Positions 1 to 8,663 of a stretch of DNA of 64,000 nt are shown piece by piece. A model generated the notes under the pieces. It did no database searches and had not been told where the DNA came from. It saw only the letters and a program-made list of their open reading frames with translations. Where the stretch lies: positions 1,116,001 to 1,180,000 of the forward strand of contig NZ_JBISCD010000040.1 of the NCBI RefSeq assembly GCF_044386045.1, in the 5' to 3' direction. Made by a program: the position numbers and the translations under genes. The number at the start of each line of letters is the position of its first letter. Position 1 is the stretch's first letter. Origin of the DNA: Thalassobellus sediminis (GTDB lineage Bacteria; Bacteroidota; Bacteroidia; Flavobacteriales; Flavobacteriaceae).

Positions 1-187
1 TCGTTATAGAAGGCAAGATGCTAACGGAACACCGTTTTGTATTACTGTAGATCATGATACGTTAACAGATAATATGGTAACTATTCGTCATAGGGATACT
101 ATGGAGCAACAACGTGTTAAAATAGAAGATTTAAGAGGTATTATTAAGCAAGAAGTAGATGTGCGTTCTTGGTTAATGAAAATGTAG
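1..187 (+). CDS. glyS: Glycine--tRNA ligase, C-terminal end (partial)
   Basis: The window opens inside a reading frame (first complete codon at base 2) that ends with TAG at 185-187, giving the last 61 residues. The tail contains TPFCITVDHDTLTDNM, VTIRHRD and IIKQEVDVRSWL, which match the C-terminal anticodon-binding domain of the dimeric class II glycyl-tRNA synthetase. That enzyme charges tRNA-Gly with glycine in the cytoplasm. The N-terminal catalytic part lies outside the window, so only the end can be confirmed. A strong hairpin follows 50 bases downstream. Confidence 0.85.
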   Translation, partial: RYRRQDANGTPFCITVDHDTLTDNMVTIRHRDTMEQQRVKIEDLRGIIKQEVDVRSWLMKM

Positions 188-200
188 CTAGCTTAGTTTG

Positions 201-228
201 TTATGCTGAACTTGTTTCAGTATCTCAT
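201..228. repeat. Dispersed intergenic repeat, copy 1
   Basis: CTGAACTTGTTTCAG at 206-220 forms a 5-bp stem (CTGAA/TTCAG) and recurs with 19 of 20 flanking bases identical at 38297-38316; a reverse-complement 12-base core occurs at 48198-48209. From memory this type of element is common between genes in Flavobacteriaceae. No function is known to me. Confidence 0.5.
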
Positions 229-235
229 AAAAACA

Positions 236-267
236 AAAATCCCAAACAATGATTGTTTGGGATTTTT
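236..267. terminator. Bidirectional rho-independent terminator
   Basis: A hairpin with arms AAATCCCAAACAA and TTGTTTGGGATTT around a 3-base loop lies between the converging glyS and Lrp-type genes. It has a T-run on the plus strand and an A-run at its other side, so it can serve both. Confidence 0.8.
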
Positions 268-287
268 GCTATAAATAATAATGTTAA

Positions 288-758
288 TTATATAGTTATT
301 TGTCTGTCAATTTGTTGGTCTAATGAAATAAACGTTTCTGTTCTTGAAACACCAGAAATAGTTTGTATGTCATTATTAAGTAAATGCATTAAATGCGCAT
401 TGTCTTTACAAAGTATTTTAATTAAAACATTCCAGTTGCCAGTAGTGTAATGGCACTCTAGTACTTCAGGCACTTTCTTTAGTTGCTTTATAGCTTCAGG
501 GTTTTGTATTGCTTTATCTAAATAAACTCCAATAAAAGCAACAGTTTCGTAGCCTAATATTTTAGGGTTAATAACAAATTTAGAACCAGAAATTAAACCA
601 GATTTTTCAAGTTTACGTAATCTTTGATGAATGGCAGCTCCAGAAATATCAACATTTCTAGCTATTTCTAAAATTGGTATTCTTGCATCTTCCATTAAAG
701 TGCGTAGTATTTTTTTGTCTATACCGTCAATAGTAATAACTTTCGTTTTGGATTTCAT
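288..758 (-). CDS. Lrp/AsnC family transcriptional regulator
   Basis: A 156-residue DNA-binding regulator of the feast/famine family. Residues about 9-57 form the winged helix-turn-helix (IDGIDKKILRTLMEDAR, then VDISGAAIHQRLRKLEKSG) and residues about 68-150 form the RAM ligand-binding domain (VAFIGVYLDKA, LECHYTTGNWNVLIKI). Members sense amino acids and assemble as dimers to octamers. It is followed at higher coordinates, in the same orientation, by a saccharopine-dehydrogenase-type gene 130 bases upstream, so a role in lysine or other amino-acid metabolism is possible but only inferred. A TAnnTTTG box sits 27 bases before the start. Confidence 0.85.
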   Translation of the reverse strand: MKSKTKVITIDGIDKKILRTLMEDARIPILEIARNVDISGAAIHQRLRKLEKSGLISGSKFVINPKILGYETVAFIGVYLDKAIQNPEAIKQLKKVPEVLECHYTTGNWNVLIKILCKDNAHLMHLLNNDIQTISGVSRTETFISLDQQIDRQITI

Positions 759-784
759 GTAATAAATTGTTTTAATTTAGAACA

Positions 785-792
785 CAAAAGTA
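785..792 (-). promoter_or_regulatory. Bacteroidota -7 box for the Lrp-type gene
   Basis: On the minus strand the bases read TACTTTTG, an exact TAnnTTTG match 27 bases before the ATG. No clear -33 TTG was found at the usual distance, so this is a moderate call. Confidence 0.4.
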
Positions 793-887
793 GTTATTTG
801 ATTTTAATTTGAAACTATTTTTTATAATAATGATTATTCGAAGTGTTTTTTTGATTCTAAAGGAATTAAAAAAAGAATAATGTGTTA

Positions 888-2252
888 TTAATTATTTAAA
901 GGGTTGTAGCCTAAATACGGAACTTCTTTTTCGTTAAATTTAATGTCAAAAGTTTCGAGTTCTTCTAGTATTGGTTGGTAAATTTCTTTTTTAATAGGGA
1001 TTTGCACACCTGTAGCTTTAATTTTTCCATTTAAAATTGCAATTGTGGCTATTGCAACTGGCAAACCTACCGTTTTAGCCATAGCAGTATATGTTTGATT
1101 TTCACCTACAACAACCATATTAGCATCTATTTGATGTTTTTTACCATCTTTTTCATAGCCAAATTTATGGTACATAACTATCATGTCTTTATCATCTTCA
1201 GCAAGTGTCCAGCTATCCATTAATATTTTTTGAAGTATTTGTGCTGGTGTAGCTTTTTTTAATGCGACTCTTTTTTTTGCATTAAAAATATCAAGTTCAA
1301 CGAGTTTGTCCCAAACAATATCATCTTGATCTATTTTAAGGGCGTGTCTTAATTTTAATTCAACAGAGTCAAAAGGACTATAAGTTAGAAATGCATTTAT
1401 AAAATCACGGTAACTCATGTTCTCACTATCATCAATAGTATAACTATCATCAGTCATACCAAGTGTTACAAAAATATTCCAAGCTCTACTAAATCCAACA
1501 CGTCTCATGGTGCCTCTATACAGCGTTTGCACATTTTCTAAACCATAAATACTTTGGTATTTTAAAGAATCTCGATTAGCATAAACTTCAAAACGACCAA
1601 AATGCTCTATGTCTAAAAATTCTGTGCGCCTAAATAAACGGTTATAAGGAATGTATTTATAAGTACCTTCTTGTAAAAATTTAGCAGTACCACCTTGTCC
1701 TGCAGTTACCACATTTCTTGGGTTCCAAGTAAATTTGTAATTCCATAAGTTGTTATCGCTTTCTGGAGCAACTAAACCCCCTGTAAACGATTCAAATAAA
1801 ATCATTTTTCCGCCATTGTCTCTAATACGATCTATAACTTGCATAGCACTCATATGGTCTATACCTGGATCTACTCCAATTTCATTCATTAAAACAATAC
1901 CTTTTGCTATGGCTTCATCATTTAAAGCTTGCATTTCTTTACTAACATAAGAGGCTGTAACCATGTGTTTTCCATATAAAACGCAGTCTTTAGCAACTTC
2001 TATGTGAAATCTTGCTGGCAACATAGAAATCACTATGTCAGTGTTTTTAATAGCTTCATTACGTACTTTCTCATTAAATACATCAAATGAAATTGCGGTT
2101 GCATTTTTATGATCTGATATGAGTTTTTTAGCATTCTCAATATTTATATCACCAACAGTAATATGAAGGTTTTCAGAAGTTGATTTATCTAATAAATATT
2201 TTAAAAGATAAGAAGTAGATTTTCCAGAACCAATGACTAAAATTTTTCGCAT
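888..2252 (-). CDS. Saccharopine dehydrogenase-family oxidoreductase
   Basis: A 454-residue cytoplasmic NAD(P)-dependent enzyme of the LYS9-like saccharopine reductase family. The N-terminus has the Rossmann start ILVIGSGKSTSYLLKYLL; the middle holds EIGVDPGIDHMSAMQVID, typical of the substrate-binding domain, and the C-terminus closes the Rossmann fold. Family members form or cleave saccharopine in lysine metabolism. Length is normal for this family. Flavobacteria use the diaminopimelate route for lysine synthesis as a rule, so a catabolic role, or a different imino-acid substrate, is plausible. A glutaryl-CoA dehydrogenase-like gene further along the window (35150-36328) would fit lysine breakdown, but it is not linked to this gene. 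Confidence 0.8.
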   Translation of the reverse strand: MRKILVIGSGKSTSYLLKYLLDKSTSENLHITVGDINIENAKKLISDHKNATAISFDVFNEKVRNEAIKNTDIVISMLPARFHIEVAKDCVLYGKHMVTASYVSKEMQALNDEAIAKGIVLMNEIGVDPGIDHMSAMQVIDRIRDNGGKMILFESFTGGLVAPESDNNLWNYKFTWNPRNVVTAGQGGTAKFLQEGTYKYIPYNRLFRRTEFLDIEHFGRFEVYANRDSLKYQSIYGLENVQTLYRGTMRRVGFSRAWNIFVTLGMTDDSYTIDDSENMSYRDFINAFLTYSPFDSVELKLRHALKIDQDDIVWDKLVELDIFNAKKRVALKKATPAQILQKILMDSWTLAEDDKDMIVMYHKFGYEKDGKKHQIDANMVVVGENQTYTAMAKTVGLPVAIATIAILNGKIKATGVQIPIKKEIYQPILEELETFDIKFNEKEVPYLGYNPLNN

Positions 2253-2363
2253 ATTGAGTTTTGTTGATTAGTTTTGTTAAATATCAATAAGAAATCCGAT
2301 TATGATTTTATTTTGTGAATTTAATAAATGTATTGGTATTTTGTTGAGAATAATATAATTATT

Positions 2364-2765
2364 ATGAATAAAACTATCTTGATTACAGCAGCAGCTTTAG
2401 GTTTAATGAGTATTGTTTTGGGCGCTTTTGGTGCTCACGCTTTAAAAGAATTAATTCCAATTGAAGCCCAAAAAACTTTTGAAACAGGTGTGCGTTACCA
2501 AATGTATCATGCGCTATTACTATTATTTATTGGGAATGTGTCAAATGTGCTAGTAAAAGATAAAAAAATCCTATTCTATTTTGTATTGTTAGGTGTAATT
2601 TTGTTTTCAGGTTCAATTTATTGTTTAGCAACAAATTCATTGTCAAGTTTCGATTTTAAAACTATAGGTTTTATGACGCCAATAGGTGGTCTGTTTTTAA
2701 TTATAGCATGGGGCTTGTTGTTTGTGAATTTCTTAAAAATTAAACCTAAAAACAATGTTTCTTAA
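2364..2765 (+). CDS. DUF423 family membrane protein
   Basis: A small integral inner-membrane protein of 133 residues with four hydrophobic helices. The start at 2364 is chosen because the frame upstream (from 2328) adds an atypical 12-residue stretch, while MNKTILITAAALGLM begins the first helix as in the family. The signature GAFGAHALK and the MYHALLLL segment are characteristic of DUF423 (YgdD-like) proteins. Function is not known. It reads toward pckA, 58 bases away, but pckA has its own promoter box, so they may be independent. Confidence 0.75.
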   Translation: MNKTILITAAALGLMSIVLGAFGAHALKELIPIEAQKTFETGVRYQMYHALLLLFIGNVSNVLVKDKKILFYFVLLGVILFSGSIYCLATNSLSSFDFKTIGFMTPIGGLFLIIAWGLLFVNFLKIKPKNNVS

Positions 2766-2788
2766 AGGATAATCTAATATAAATATCA

Positions 2789-2796
2789 TAATTTTG
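2789..2796 (+). promoter_or_regulatory. -7 box for pckA
   Basis: TAATTTTG matches TAnnTTTG exactly, 27 bases before the pckA ATG. The leader would be very short. No convincing -33 element was seen. Confidence 0.4.
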
Positions 2797-2823
2797 TGAT
2801 ATAATTAAAATAATAGCATAAAT

Positions 2824-4440
2824 ATGGAAAACAACAATCAAGTTACTACAACGATTTCGTTAGAAAAGTATGGTATTAAAAATGCGAAGGTTCAATATCA
2901 ATTGTCTCCTGAACAACTTCATAGCATTGCTATTGAAAAAGGACAAGGTGTTGAGGCATCTTCTGGGGCTTTAGCAGTTAATACGGGTGAATTTACTGGG
3001 CGTTCTCCAATGGATCGATTTATTGTAAAAGATGATGTTACAAAAGATCTTATTTGGTGGGGTGATATTAATATTCCGTTTGAAGCAGATGCTTTTGATG
3101 TTTTATATAATAAGGTAACAGCTTATCTCTCTGAAAAGGAAGTTTTTGTTAGAGATAGTTTCGCTTGTGCTGATAAAGATTATAAGTTGAATATTCGTGT
3201 TATAAACGAATATCCTTGGAGTAACCAGTTTGCATATAATATGTTTCTGCGTCCAACAGAAGATGAACTAAAAGTTTTTGATCCAGAGTGGACCGTTGTT
3301 AATGCACCAGGTTTTATGGCGAATCCTGAAGTTGATGGTACGCGTCAACATAATTTTGCGATTTTAAATTTTACTAAAAAAATTGCCTTAATTGGAGGTA
3401 CAGGTTATACTGGCGAAATTAAGAAAGGTATTTTTTCTGCTTTAAACTTTATATTGCCTGTACTTAAAAATACGTTGCCTATGCACTGTAGTGCCAATGT
3501 AGGTAAAGATGGCGATACAGCCATTTTCTTTGGGCTTTCAGGTACAGGAAAAACAACACTGTCTACAGACCCGAATAGAAGTTTAATTGGCGATGATGAA
3601 CACGGTTGGACTAATGAAAACTCGGTATTTAATTTTGAAGGTGGTTGTTATGCAAAAGTGATTAATTTATCTAGAGATAACGAGCCAGAAATTTATGATG
3701 CTATTAAAAAAGGCGCTATTTTAGAAAATGTTATTTTAGATAAAAATGGCCATGTAAATTTTGAAGATACGTCTATAACTCAAAATACAAGAGTAAGTTA
3801 TCCTATAAATCATATTGAAAATATTAAGGTGCCTTCAATTGGTAAAAACCCTAAAAACATCTTTTTTTTAACAGCAGATGCTTTTGGAGTATTACCTCCA
3901 ATTTCTAAATTAACACCAAGTCAGGCTGCTTATCATTTTATATCTGGTTATACAGCTAAAGTTGCAGGAACCGAAGCAGGTGTTGTAGAGCCTGTACCTT
4001 CTTTTTCAGCTTGTTTTGGTGCGCCTTTTATGCCATTGCATCCTTCTAAATATGCCGAAATGTTAAGCAAGAAAATGACAGAATCTGGTGTTAATGTTTG
4101 GTTGGTAAATACAGGTTGGACAGGTGGTTCTTATGGCGTAGGAACTAGAATGAAGCTAAAATATACACGTGCTATGATTAACGCCGTTTTAAATGGCGAT
4201 TTGGGTTTATATACCTATGATACTTATCATATACATTCTGTTTTTGGAGTTGCGCAACCAAGATCTTGTCCTGGTGTGCCAACTAGTGTTTTAAGTCCGA
4301 GAGCCACTTGGAATAACGATGAAGCATATTATAAAACAGCTTTTAAATTGTCCAATGCTTTTCGAGAAAACTTTAAAAAGTTTGAAATGCATTGTAGTGA
4401 AGAAATTAGACGTGGCGGCCCGCAACGTTATGCACATTAA
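2824..4440 (+). CDS. pckA: Phosphoenolpyruvate carboxykinase (ATP)
   Basis: A 538-residue cytoplasmic enzyme that converts oxaloacetate and ATP to PEP, CO2 and ADP, the first committed step of gluconeogenesis. It shows the ATP-type P-loop GLSGTGKTTLS (about residues 237-247), the metal-binding GDDEHGW (256-262), and FFLTADAFGVLPP. The substrate arginine region TGEFTGRSPMDRF lies at about 54-66. Length equals that of E. coli PckA. It is closed by a strong terminator. Notably a second, unrelated-length PEPCK candidate of the PPi type lies at 31494-34940 in the same window. Confidence 0.97.
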   Translation: MENNNQVTTTISLEKYGIKNAKVQYQLSPEQLHSIAIEKGQGVEASSGALAVNTGEFTGRSPMDRFIVKDDVTKDLIWWGDINIPFEADAFDVLYNKVTAYLSEKEVFVRDSFACADKDYKLNIRVINEYPWSNQFAYNMFLRPTEDELKVFDPEWTVVNAPGFMANPEVDGTRQHNFAILNFTKKIALIGGTGYTGEIKKGIFSALNFILPVLKNTLPMHCSANVGKDGDTAIFFGLSGTGKTTLSTDPNRSLIGDDEHGWTNENSVFNFEGGCYAKVINLSRDNEPEIYDAIKKGAILENVILDKNGHVNFEDTSITQNTRVSYPINHIENIKVPSIGKNPKNIFFLTADAFGVLPPISKLTPSQAAYHFISGYTAKVAGTEAGVVEPVPSFSACFGAPFMPLHPSKYAEMLSKKMTESGVNVWLVNTGWTGGSYGVGTRMKLKYTRAMINAVLNGDLGLYTYDTYHIHSVFGVAQPRSCPGVPTSVLSPRATWNNDEAYYKTAFKLSNAFRENFKKFEMHCSEEIRRGGPQRYAH

Positions 4441-4443
4441 AAC

Positions 4444-4478
4444 AAAAAGCCCGATTTTAAATGAAATCGGGCTTTTTA
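4444..4478. terminator. Bidirectional terminator between pckA and hemD
   Basis: AAAAAGCCCGATTT and AAATCGGGCTTTTT form a near-perfect stem between two converging genes, with T-runs on both strands. Confidence 0.85.
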
Positions 4479-4496
4479 ATTATATTTAGAATAAGA

Positions 4497-5243
4497 TTAC
4501 TTCTTATTAGCTTGTTCAATATATTTTTGTAAAGCCATAGTCATTGAAGGAGTTTCAGGTGTTGGTGCAGCAATATCTACACGCAATCCTTTGTCTTCAA
4601 CAGCCTTAATAGTAGTGTTTCCAAAAACAGCAATCCTAGTTTCGTTTTGTTTAAAGTCTGGAAAGTTTTTAAATAACGATTCTATTCCAGAAGGGCTAAA
4701 AAATACTAATACATCGTAGTATACATCTGCTAAATCTGATAAATCACTTACTACAGTTTTGTAAAATGTTGCTTGTTTCCAATCGACACCTAAAGCATCT
4801 AAAGTATTAGGTACTTCCGGCTTTACTTTATCTGTATTTGGCAATAAGAATTTTTCGTCTTTGTATTTTTTTATTAATGGAGATAGTTCCGAAAATGTAC
4901 GCTTACCAACATAGATTTTGCGTTTTCTGTAAACTACATATTTTTGTAAGTAATAAGCAACTGCTTCAGATTGACAAAAATATTTCATACTATCTGGTAC
5001 TTTAAAACGCATTTCTTCAGCAATTCTAAAAAAATGATCTACCGCATTTCTACTAGTTAAAATAATAGCAGTGTAATTGTGTAAATCTACTTTTTGTTGT
5101 CTAATGTCTTTTGCTGAAACACCTTCAACATGAATAAATGGTCTGAAATCAATTTTAACCTTCTGTTTTTCTTGTAAATCGAAATAAGGAGAGTTCTCAA
5201 TTTTGGGTTCAGGTTGAGATACTAAAATGGTTTTCACTTTCAT
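4497..5243 (-). CDS. hemD: Uroporphyrinogen-III synthase
   Basis: A protein of 248 residues counted from the ATG at 5243; a GTG two codons earlier (5249) is less likely. It belongs to the HemD family, which closes hydroxymethylbilane into uroporphyrinogen III in haem synthesis. Recognisable elements are the N-terminal TILVSQPEP, the central TAIILTSRNAVDHFFRIA and the C-terminal VLVFFSPSGIESLFKNFP, each typical of the two-lobed fold. Sequence conservation is weak in this family, so the call leans on these segments and the length. It lies 22 bases after the DUF4271 gene and is probably co-transcribed with it, a pairing that is common in flavobacteria. Confidence 0.85.
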   Translation of the reverse strand: MKVKTILVSQPEPKIENSPYFDLQEKQKVKIDFRPFIHVEGVSAKDIRQQKVDLHNYTAIILTSRNAVDHFFRIAEEMRFKVPDSMKYFCQSEAVAYYLQKYVVYRKRKIYVGKRTFSELSPLIKKYKDEKFLLPNTDKVKPEVPNTLDALGVDWKQATFYKTVVSDLSDLADVYYDVLVFFSPSGIESLFKNFPDFKQNETRIAVFGNTTIKAVEDKGLRVDIAAPTPETPSMTMALQKYIEQANKK

Positions 5244-5264
5244 AAGCACAAGTAGTTTTGTTCT

Positions 5265-5912
5265 TTATCTGTCAATAAACACCTTGTATAAAATGATATA
5301 AGGTGAGATTTCAAGAGCGCAAAGATACAAAATAAAATAAAAAAAGTTGTTCTTTATTAAACTTTCATTCGATTTAAAGGATGTAATTAGTCCGATTATG
5401 TTTACAATTAAAATAAGAATAATGATTATATAAACTAAATTTAATGAGTTTTTAAAACTAAAAAGTAAAAGGGCGTTTAATGGAAGTAATATAAGGCCTA
5501 AGTAATTTTTATAACTTATTTTTTGAAAAAGATATGCGTCTATTAATTTATCAATTTCAAAAAGACTTCCTATTAGGCGTTCTAAAAGTACTTTAATTAA
5601 AATAAACGAGCCAATGCCAATAGTTAATTTAAAAATTAAATTAGCATCTATATTTTTAACACCTGTTGTGTGTTGATAAAGAATAAAACCAAAAATAGAT
5701 AATGAAATAATTAAGTTTATAAATAATAAAGCATCAAATGTGTCAAAAAACTTTTGTTCTCTAGAATAAATTTTAAGATACTTAAAATCTCCTATAACAA
5801 ATAAAAAATCTTCAAAGCGCTTAGGAGCTACTAACTTAGCTACTGCTATAATAACAATACCAAGGAGGATTAGGATAGTAAACAATTCATTTGAAGAAAC
5901 ATCGCGAATCAT
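5265..5912 (-). CDS. DUF4271 family membrane protein
   Basis: A 215-residue protein with about six hydrophobic segments and few charged residues between them, so it is an integral inner-membrane protein. It matches the DUF4271 pattern seen next to hemD in Bacteroidota (inference from gene order and from segments such as LLERLIGSLFEIDKL). Function is unknown. An exact CAAAGATA (TATCTTTG on the minus strand, 5320-5327) within its last codons could be an internal promoter for hemD. Confidence 0.7.
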   Translation of the reverse strand: MIRDVSSNELFTILILLGIVIIAVAKLVAPKRFEDFLFVIGDFKYLKIYSREQKFFDTFDALLFINLIISLSIFGFILYQHTTGVKNIDANLIFKLTIGIGSFILIKVLLERLIGSLFEIDKLIDAYLFQKISYKNYLGLILLPLNALLLFSFKNSLNLVYIIIILILIVNIIGLITSFKSNESLIKNNFFYFILYLCALEISPYIILYKVFIDR

Positions 5913-5991
5913 AGCATAAAATTATTATAAATATTAACAATAACGCTACATTATTAAGGAATATTTAGAAAAAAAAATCTTTTAAATGATG

Positions 5992-5999
5992 TACATTTG
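5992..5999 (+). promoter_or_regulatory. -7 box for the polyprenol sugar transferase operon
   Basis: TACATTTG is an exact TAnnTTTG match 32 bases before the ATG at 6032. It would drive the three-gene run 6032-8663. No -33 TTG is seen at the expected spacing. Confidence 0.45.
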
Positions 6000-6031
6000 T
6001 TGAAAATAATGTGTTTTATCAAGATTAAAGT

Positions 6032-6754
6032 ATGCAAGATACTGTTGCTATCATTCCAACTTACAACGAAATAGAGAATATTGAAGCTATTATTAGAGCA
6101 GTTTTATCTAAATCGGAAGCTATACATGTTTTGATTGTTGATGATAATTCTCCAGATTTAACAGCTTTAAAAGTAAAAGAGCTTCAAAATGAATTTGAAG
6201 ATAGGTTGTTTTTAGAAGTGCGTAAAGAGAAATCAGGATTAGGAACAGCTTATATTCACGGGTTTAAATGGTGTTTAAATAAAAATTATCAATATATTTT
6301 TGAAATGGATGCCGATTTTTCACATGACCCTAATGATTTACAAAAGTTATATAATGCTTGTCATATAGATGGGGCCGATTTATCTATAGGTTCTCGATAT
6401 GTAACAGGAGTTAATGTTGTTAATTGGCCAATGAACCGTGTGTTGATGTCCTATTTAGCATCAAAGTATGTGCGTATTATTACAGGCATGAGAATTCATG
6501 ATACCACAGCAGGTTTTGTTTGTTATAAAAGAAATGTGCTTGAAACAATAGATTTAAATGCAATTAAGTTTATAGGCTATGCGTTTCAAATAGAAATGAA
6601 GTTTAAAGCCTATTTAAAAAAGTTTATAATTAAAGAAGTACCAGTTATATTTACTGATAGAACAAGAGGAGAGTCTAAATTAAGTTCAGGTATTATTTCA
6701 GAAGCTATTTTTGGAGTGATATCAATGAAGCTTAAAAGTCTTATTACAAAGTAG
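6032..6754 (+). CDS. Polyprenol monophosphomannose synthase-like GT2 glycosyltransferase
   Basis: A 240-residue family 2 glycosyltransferase of the DPM1 type, which moves a sugar (classically mannose from GDP-mannose) onto a polyprenyl phosphate on the inner face of the membrane. Motifs are IIPTYNEIENIE at the N-terminus, VDDNSPD (nucleotide binding), EMDADFSHDP (the metal-binding DxD) and IGSRYVTG. There is no C-terminal membrane domain, as in short DPM1 forms. It starts a tight plus-strand run with pyrC (5-base gap) and a DUF4296 lipoprotein gene. The sugar cannot be told from sequence. Confidence 0.88.
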   Translation: MQDTVAIIPTYNEIENIEAIIRAVLSKSEAIHVLIVDDNSPDLTALKVKELQNEFEDRLFLEVRKEKSGLGTAYIHGFKWCLNKNYQYIFEMDADFSHDPNDLQKLYNACHIDGADLSIGSRYVTGVNVVNWPMNRVLMSYLASKYVRIITGMRIHDTTAGFVCYKRNVLETIDLNAIKFIGYAFQIEMKFKAYLKKFIIKEVPVIFTDRTRGESKLSSGIISEAIFGVISMKLKSLITK

Positions 6755-6759
6755 AAATT

Positions 6760-8106
6760 ATGAAGAAAAAAACGATTCTAATTAAAAATGTAAACATTGT
6801 AAACGAAGGTTCTGTTTTTAATGGCGACATATTAATTGAAGGAGAATATATAAAGGAGATTAACGATTCTATAAGTGCAAAATCTGCCGATGTACATGTT
6901 ATTGATGCCGAAGGTAAATATTTATTACCAGGAGCAATTGATGATCAGGTGCATTTTAGAGAGCCAGGTTTAACTCATAAAGCAAATATAGAAACAGAAT
7001 CTAGAGCAGCCATTGCAGGAGGTATAACGTCGTTTATAGAAATGCCAAATACCAATCCGCAAACTACTACAGTTGAAAAACTAGAAGAAAAGTTTGAAAT
7101 TGCCTCTAAAACATCGTTTGCCAATTATTCGTTTATGTTTGGTGGAACGAACGATAATTTAGAAGAGATTTTGAAAGTAGACCCAAAAGCGGTCGCTGGT
7201 TTAAAATTGTTTTTAGGGTCTTCTACAGGGAATATGTTGGTTGATGATCCAGAAATATTAGAAAAAATATTTAAAAGTACCAATATGGTTATTTCGGTGC
7301 ATTGTGAAGACGAAGCAACCATAAAAAAGAATTTTCAAGAACATTTAGACAAATATGGTGATGATATTCCTGTAAAATATCATCCAATTATAAGAAGTGA
7401 AGAGGCTTGTTACTTGTCATCTTCAAAAGCTATAGAATTGGCAAAGAAAACAGGTGCAAGATTACATGTTTTTCATCTTTCAACCGGAAAGGAAACGAAT
7501 TTGTTTAATAATAATATTCCTTTAAAAGATAAAAAGATAACTGCCGAAGTTTGTATACATCATTTGTGGTTTAGCGATAAAGATTATGATGAAAAAGGAA
7601 CACTTATTAAATGGAATCCTGCAGTAAAAACAGAAAAAGATAGAGACCAATTATGGGAGGCTTTATTAGACGATAGAATAGATGTTATTGCAACAGACCA
7701 TGCACCACATACTATTGAGGAAAAAAATAATGTTTATACAAGTGCGCCTTCTGGAGGGCCATTAGTACAACATGCTATACCTGCAATGTTAGAAATGTAT
7801 CATAAAGGAAAAATTTCTTTAGAAAAAATAGTAGAAAAAATGTGTCATAACCCAGCTATATTATTTCAAGTAGAGAAAAGAGGTTATATAAAAGAAGGTT
7901 ATTTTGCCGATTTGATTTTAGTAGATTTGAATAACCCATGGACTGTTACAAAAGATAATATTCTTTATAAATGTGGATGGTCGCCTTTTGAAGCTACAAC
8001 CTTTAAATCTAGAATTACACATACATTTTTAAATGGTGCATTAGTATATCAAAATGCTAAGGTTTCTGATGTAAAGGCTGCTAAACGATTAACTTTTAAT
8101 AGATGA
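6760..8106 (+). CDS. pyrC: Dihydroorotase
   Basis: A 448-residue amidohydrolase of pyrimidine synthesis that cyclises carbamoyl aspartate to dihydroorotate. The barrel shows DDQVHFREPG (residues 61-70), GLKLFLGSS, VHCEDE, LHVFHLST and ATDHAPHT, the usual metal and substrate positions. The first metal histidine of the HxH pair is glutamine here (Q63-V-H65). From memory this Q is usual in Bacteroidota copies, so I do not read it as loss of function, but it is a departure from the textbook binuclear site. It overlaps the next gene by 4 bases (ATGA). Confidence 0.9.
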   Translation: MKKKTILIKNVNIVNEGSVFNGDILIEGEYIKEINDSISAKSADVHVIDAEGKYLLPGAIDDQVHFREPGLTHKANIETESRAAIAGGITSFIEMPNTNPQTTTVEKLEEKFEIASKTSFANYSFMFGGTNDNLEEILKVDPKAVAGLKLFLGSSTGNMLVDDPEILEKIFKSTNMVISVHCEDEATIKKNFQEHLDKYGDDIPVKYHPIIRSEEACYLSSSKAIELAKKTGARLHVFHLSTGKETNLFNNNIPLKDKKITAEVCIHHLWFSDKDYDEKGTLIKWNPAVKTEKDRDQLWEALLDDRIDVIATDHAPHTIEEKNNVYTSAPSGGPLVQHAIPAMLEMYHKGKISLEKIVEKMCHNPAILFQVEKRGYIKEGYFADLILVDLNNPWTVTKDNILYKCGWSPFEATTFKSRITHTFLNGALVYQNAKVSDVKAAKRLTFNR

Positions 8107-8663
8107 TTTTAAAACGATTCATATTAGGTTTTACAATTCTTTTATTAGCTACAGCTTGTTACCAATTTAAAACACCAGATAAGCCAAAAAACTTAATTTC
8201 TAAAGGCAAAATGGTTGATGTTCTTATTGATGTTAAATTGTTAGCATCTGCAAATAATAAAAACAGAAAAGTATTGAGGGATTCTGGTATTAATCGTAGC
8301 ACCTATGTTTTTGAAAAACATAATATTGATAGTTTGCAGTTTGCTTTAAGTAATGATTATTATGCGTTTCATATTAAAGAATATCAAGAGATTTATGAAA
8401 AAGTAAAAGATAGTTTGGAGGAACTAAAAAAGATTTATGAAGACTTAGAGTTGAAAGAAGAAGAAGAGAAAAAAGTAAAAGATTCTTTGGATGCTTTGAT
8501 GAAAGTTAAAGCTTTAGATTCTATAACAAACATTAGTGTTAAAGATTCTTTAAGATTAATAATGAAAAAGGATTCTTTAAAAGAAATTCTTTTGGAAAAG
8601 AAATTTAAAGTTGAAGAAAAGCTTATTTCTCCTGTTTCAAGTAAAGATTCCCAATCTCAGTAA
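8103..8663 (+). CDS. DUF4296 lipoprotein
   Basis: A 186-residue protein with a lipoprotein signal ending LLLATAC, so it is probably anchored in an outer or inner membrane facing the periplasm. Residues about 35-105 resemble the DUF4296 domain (MVDVLIDVKLLASAN, then SNDYYAFHIKEYQEIYEKV). The rest is a highly charged Lys/Glu/Asp-rich tail with repeated KDSL units (about 95-185) that should form a long coiled coil. Function is unknown. Translation is coupled to pyrC, and the 3' end overlaps the converging epimerase gene by 41 bases. Confidence 0.75.
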   Translation: MILKRFILGFTILLLATACYQFKTPDKPKNLISKGKMVDVLIDVKLLASANNKNRKVLRDSGINRSTYVFEKHNIDSLQFALSNDYYAFHIKEYQEIYEKVKDSLEELKKIYEDLELKEEEEKKVKDSLDALMKVKALDSITNISVKDSLRLIMKKDSLKEILLEKKFKVEEKLISPVSSKDSQSQ

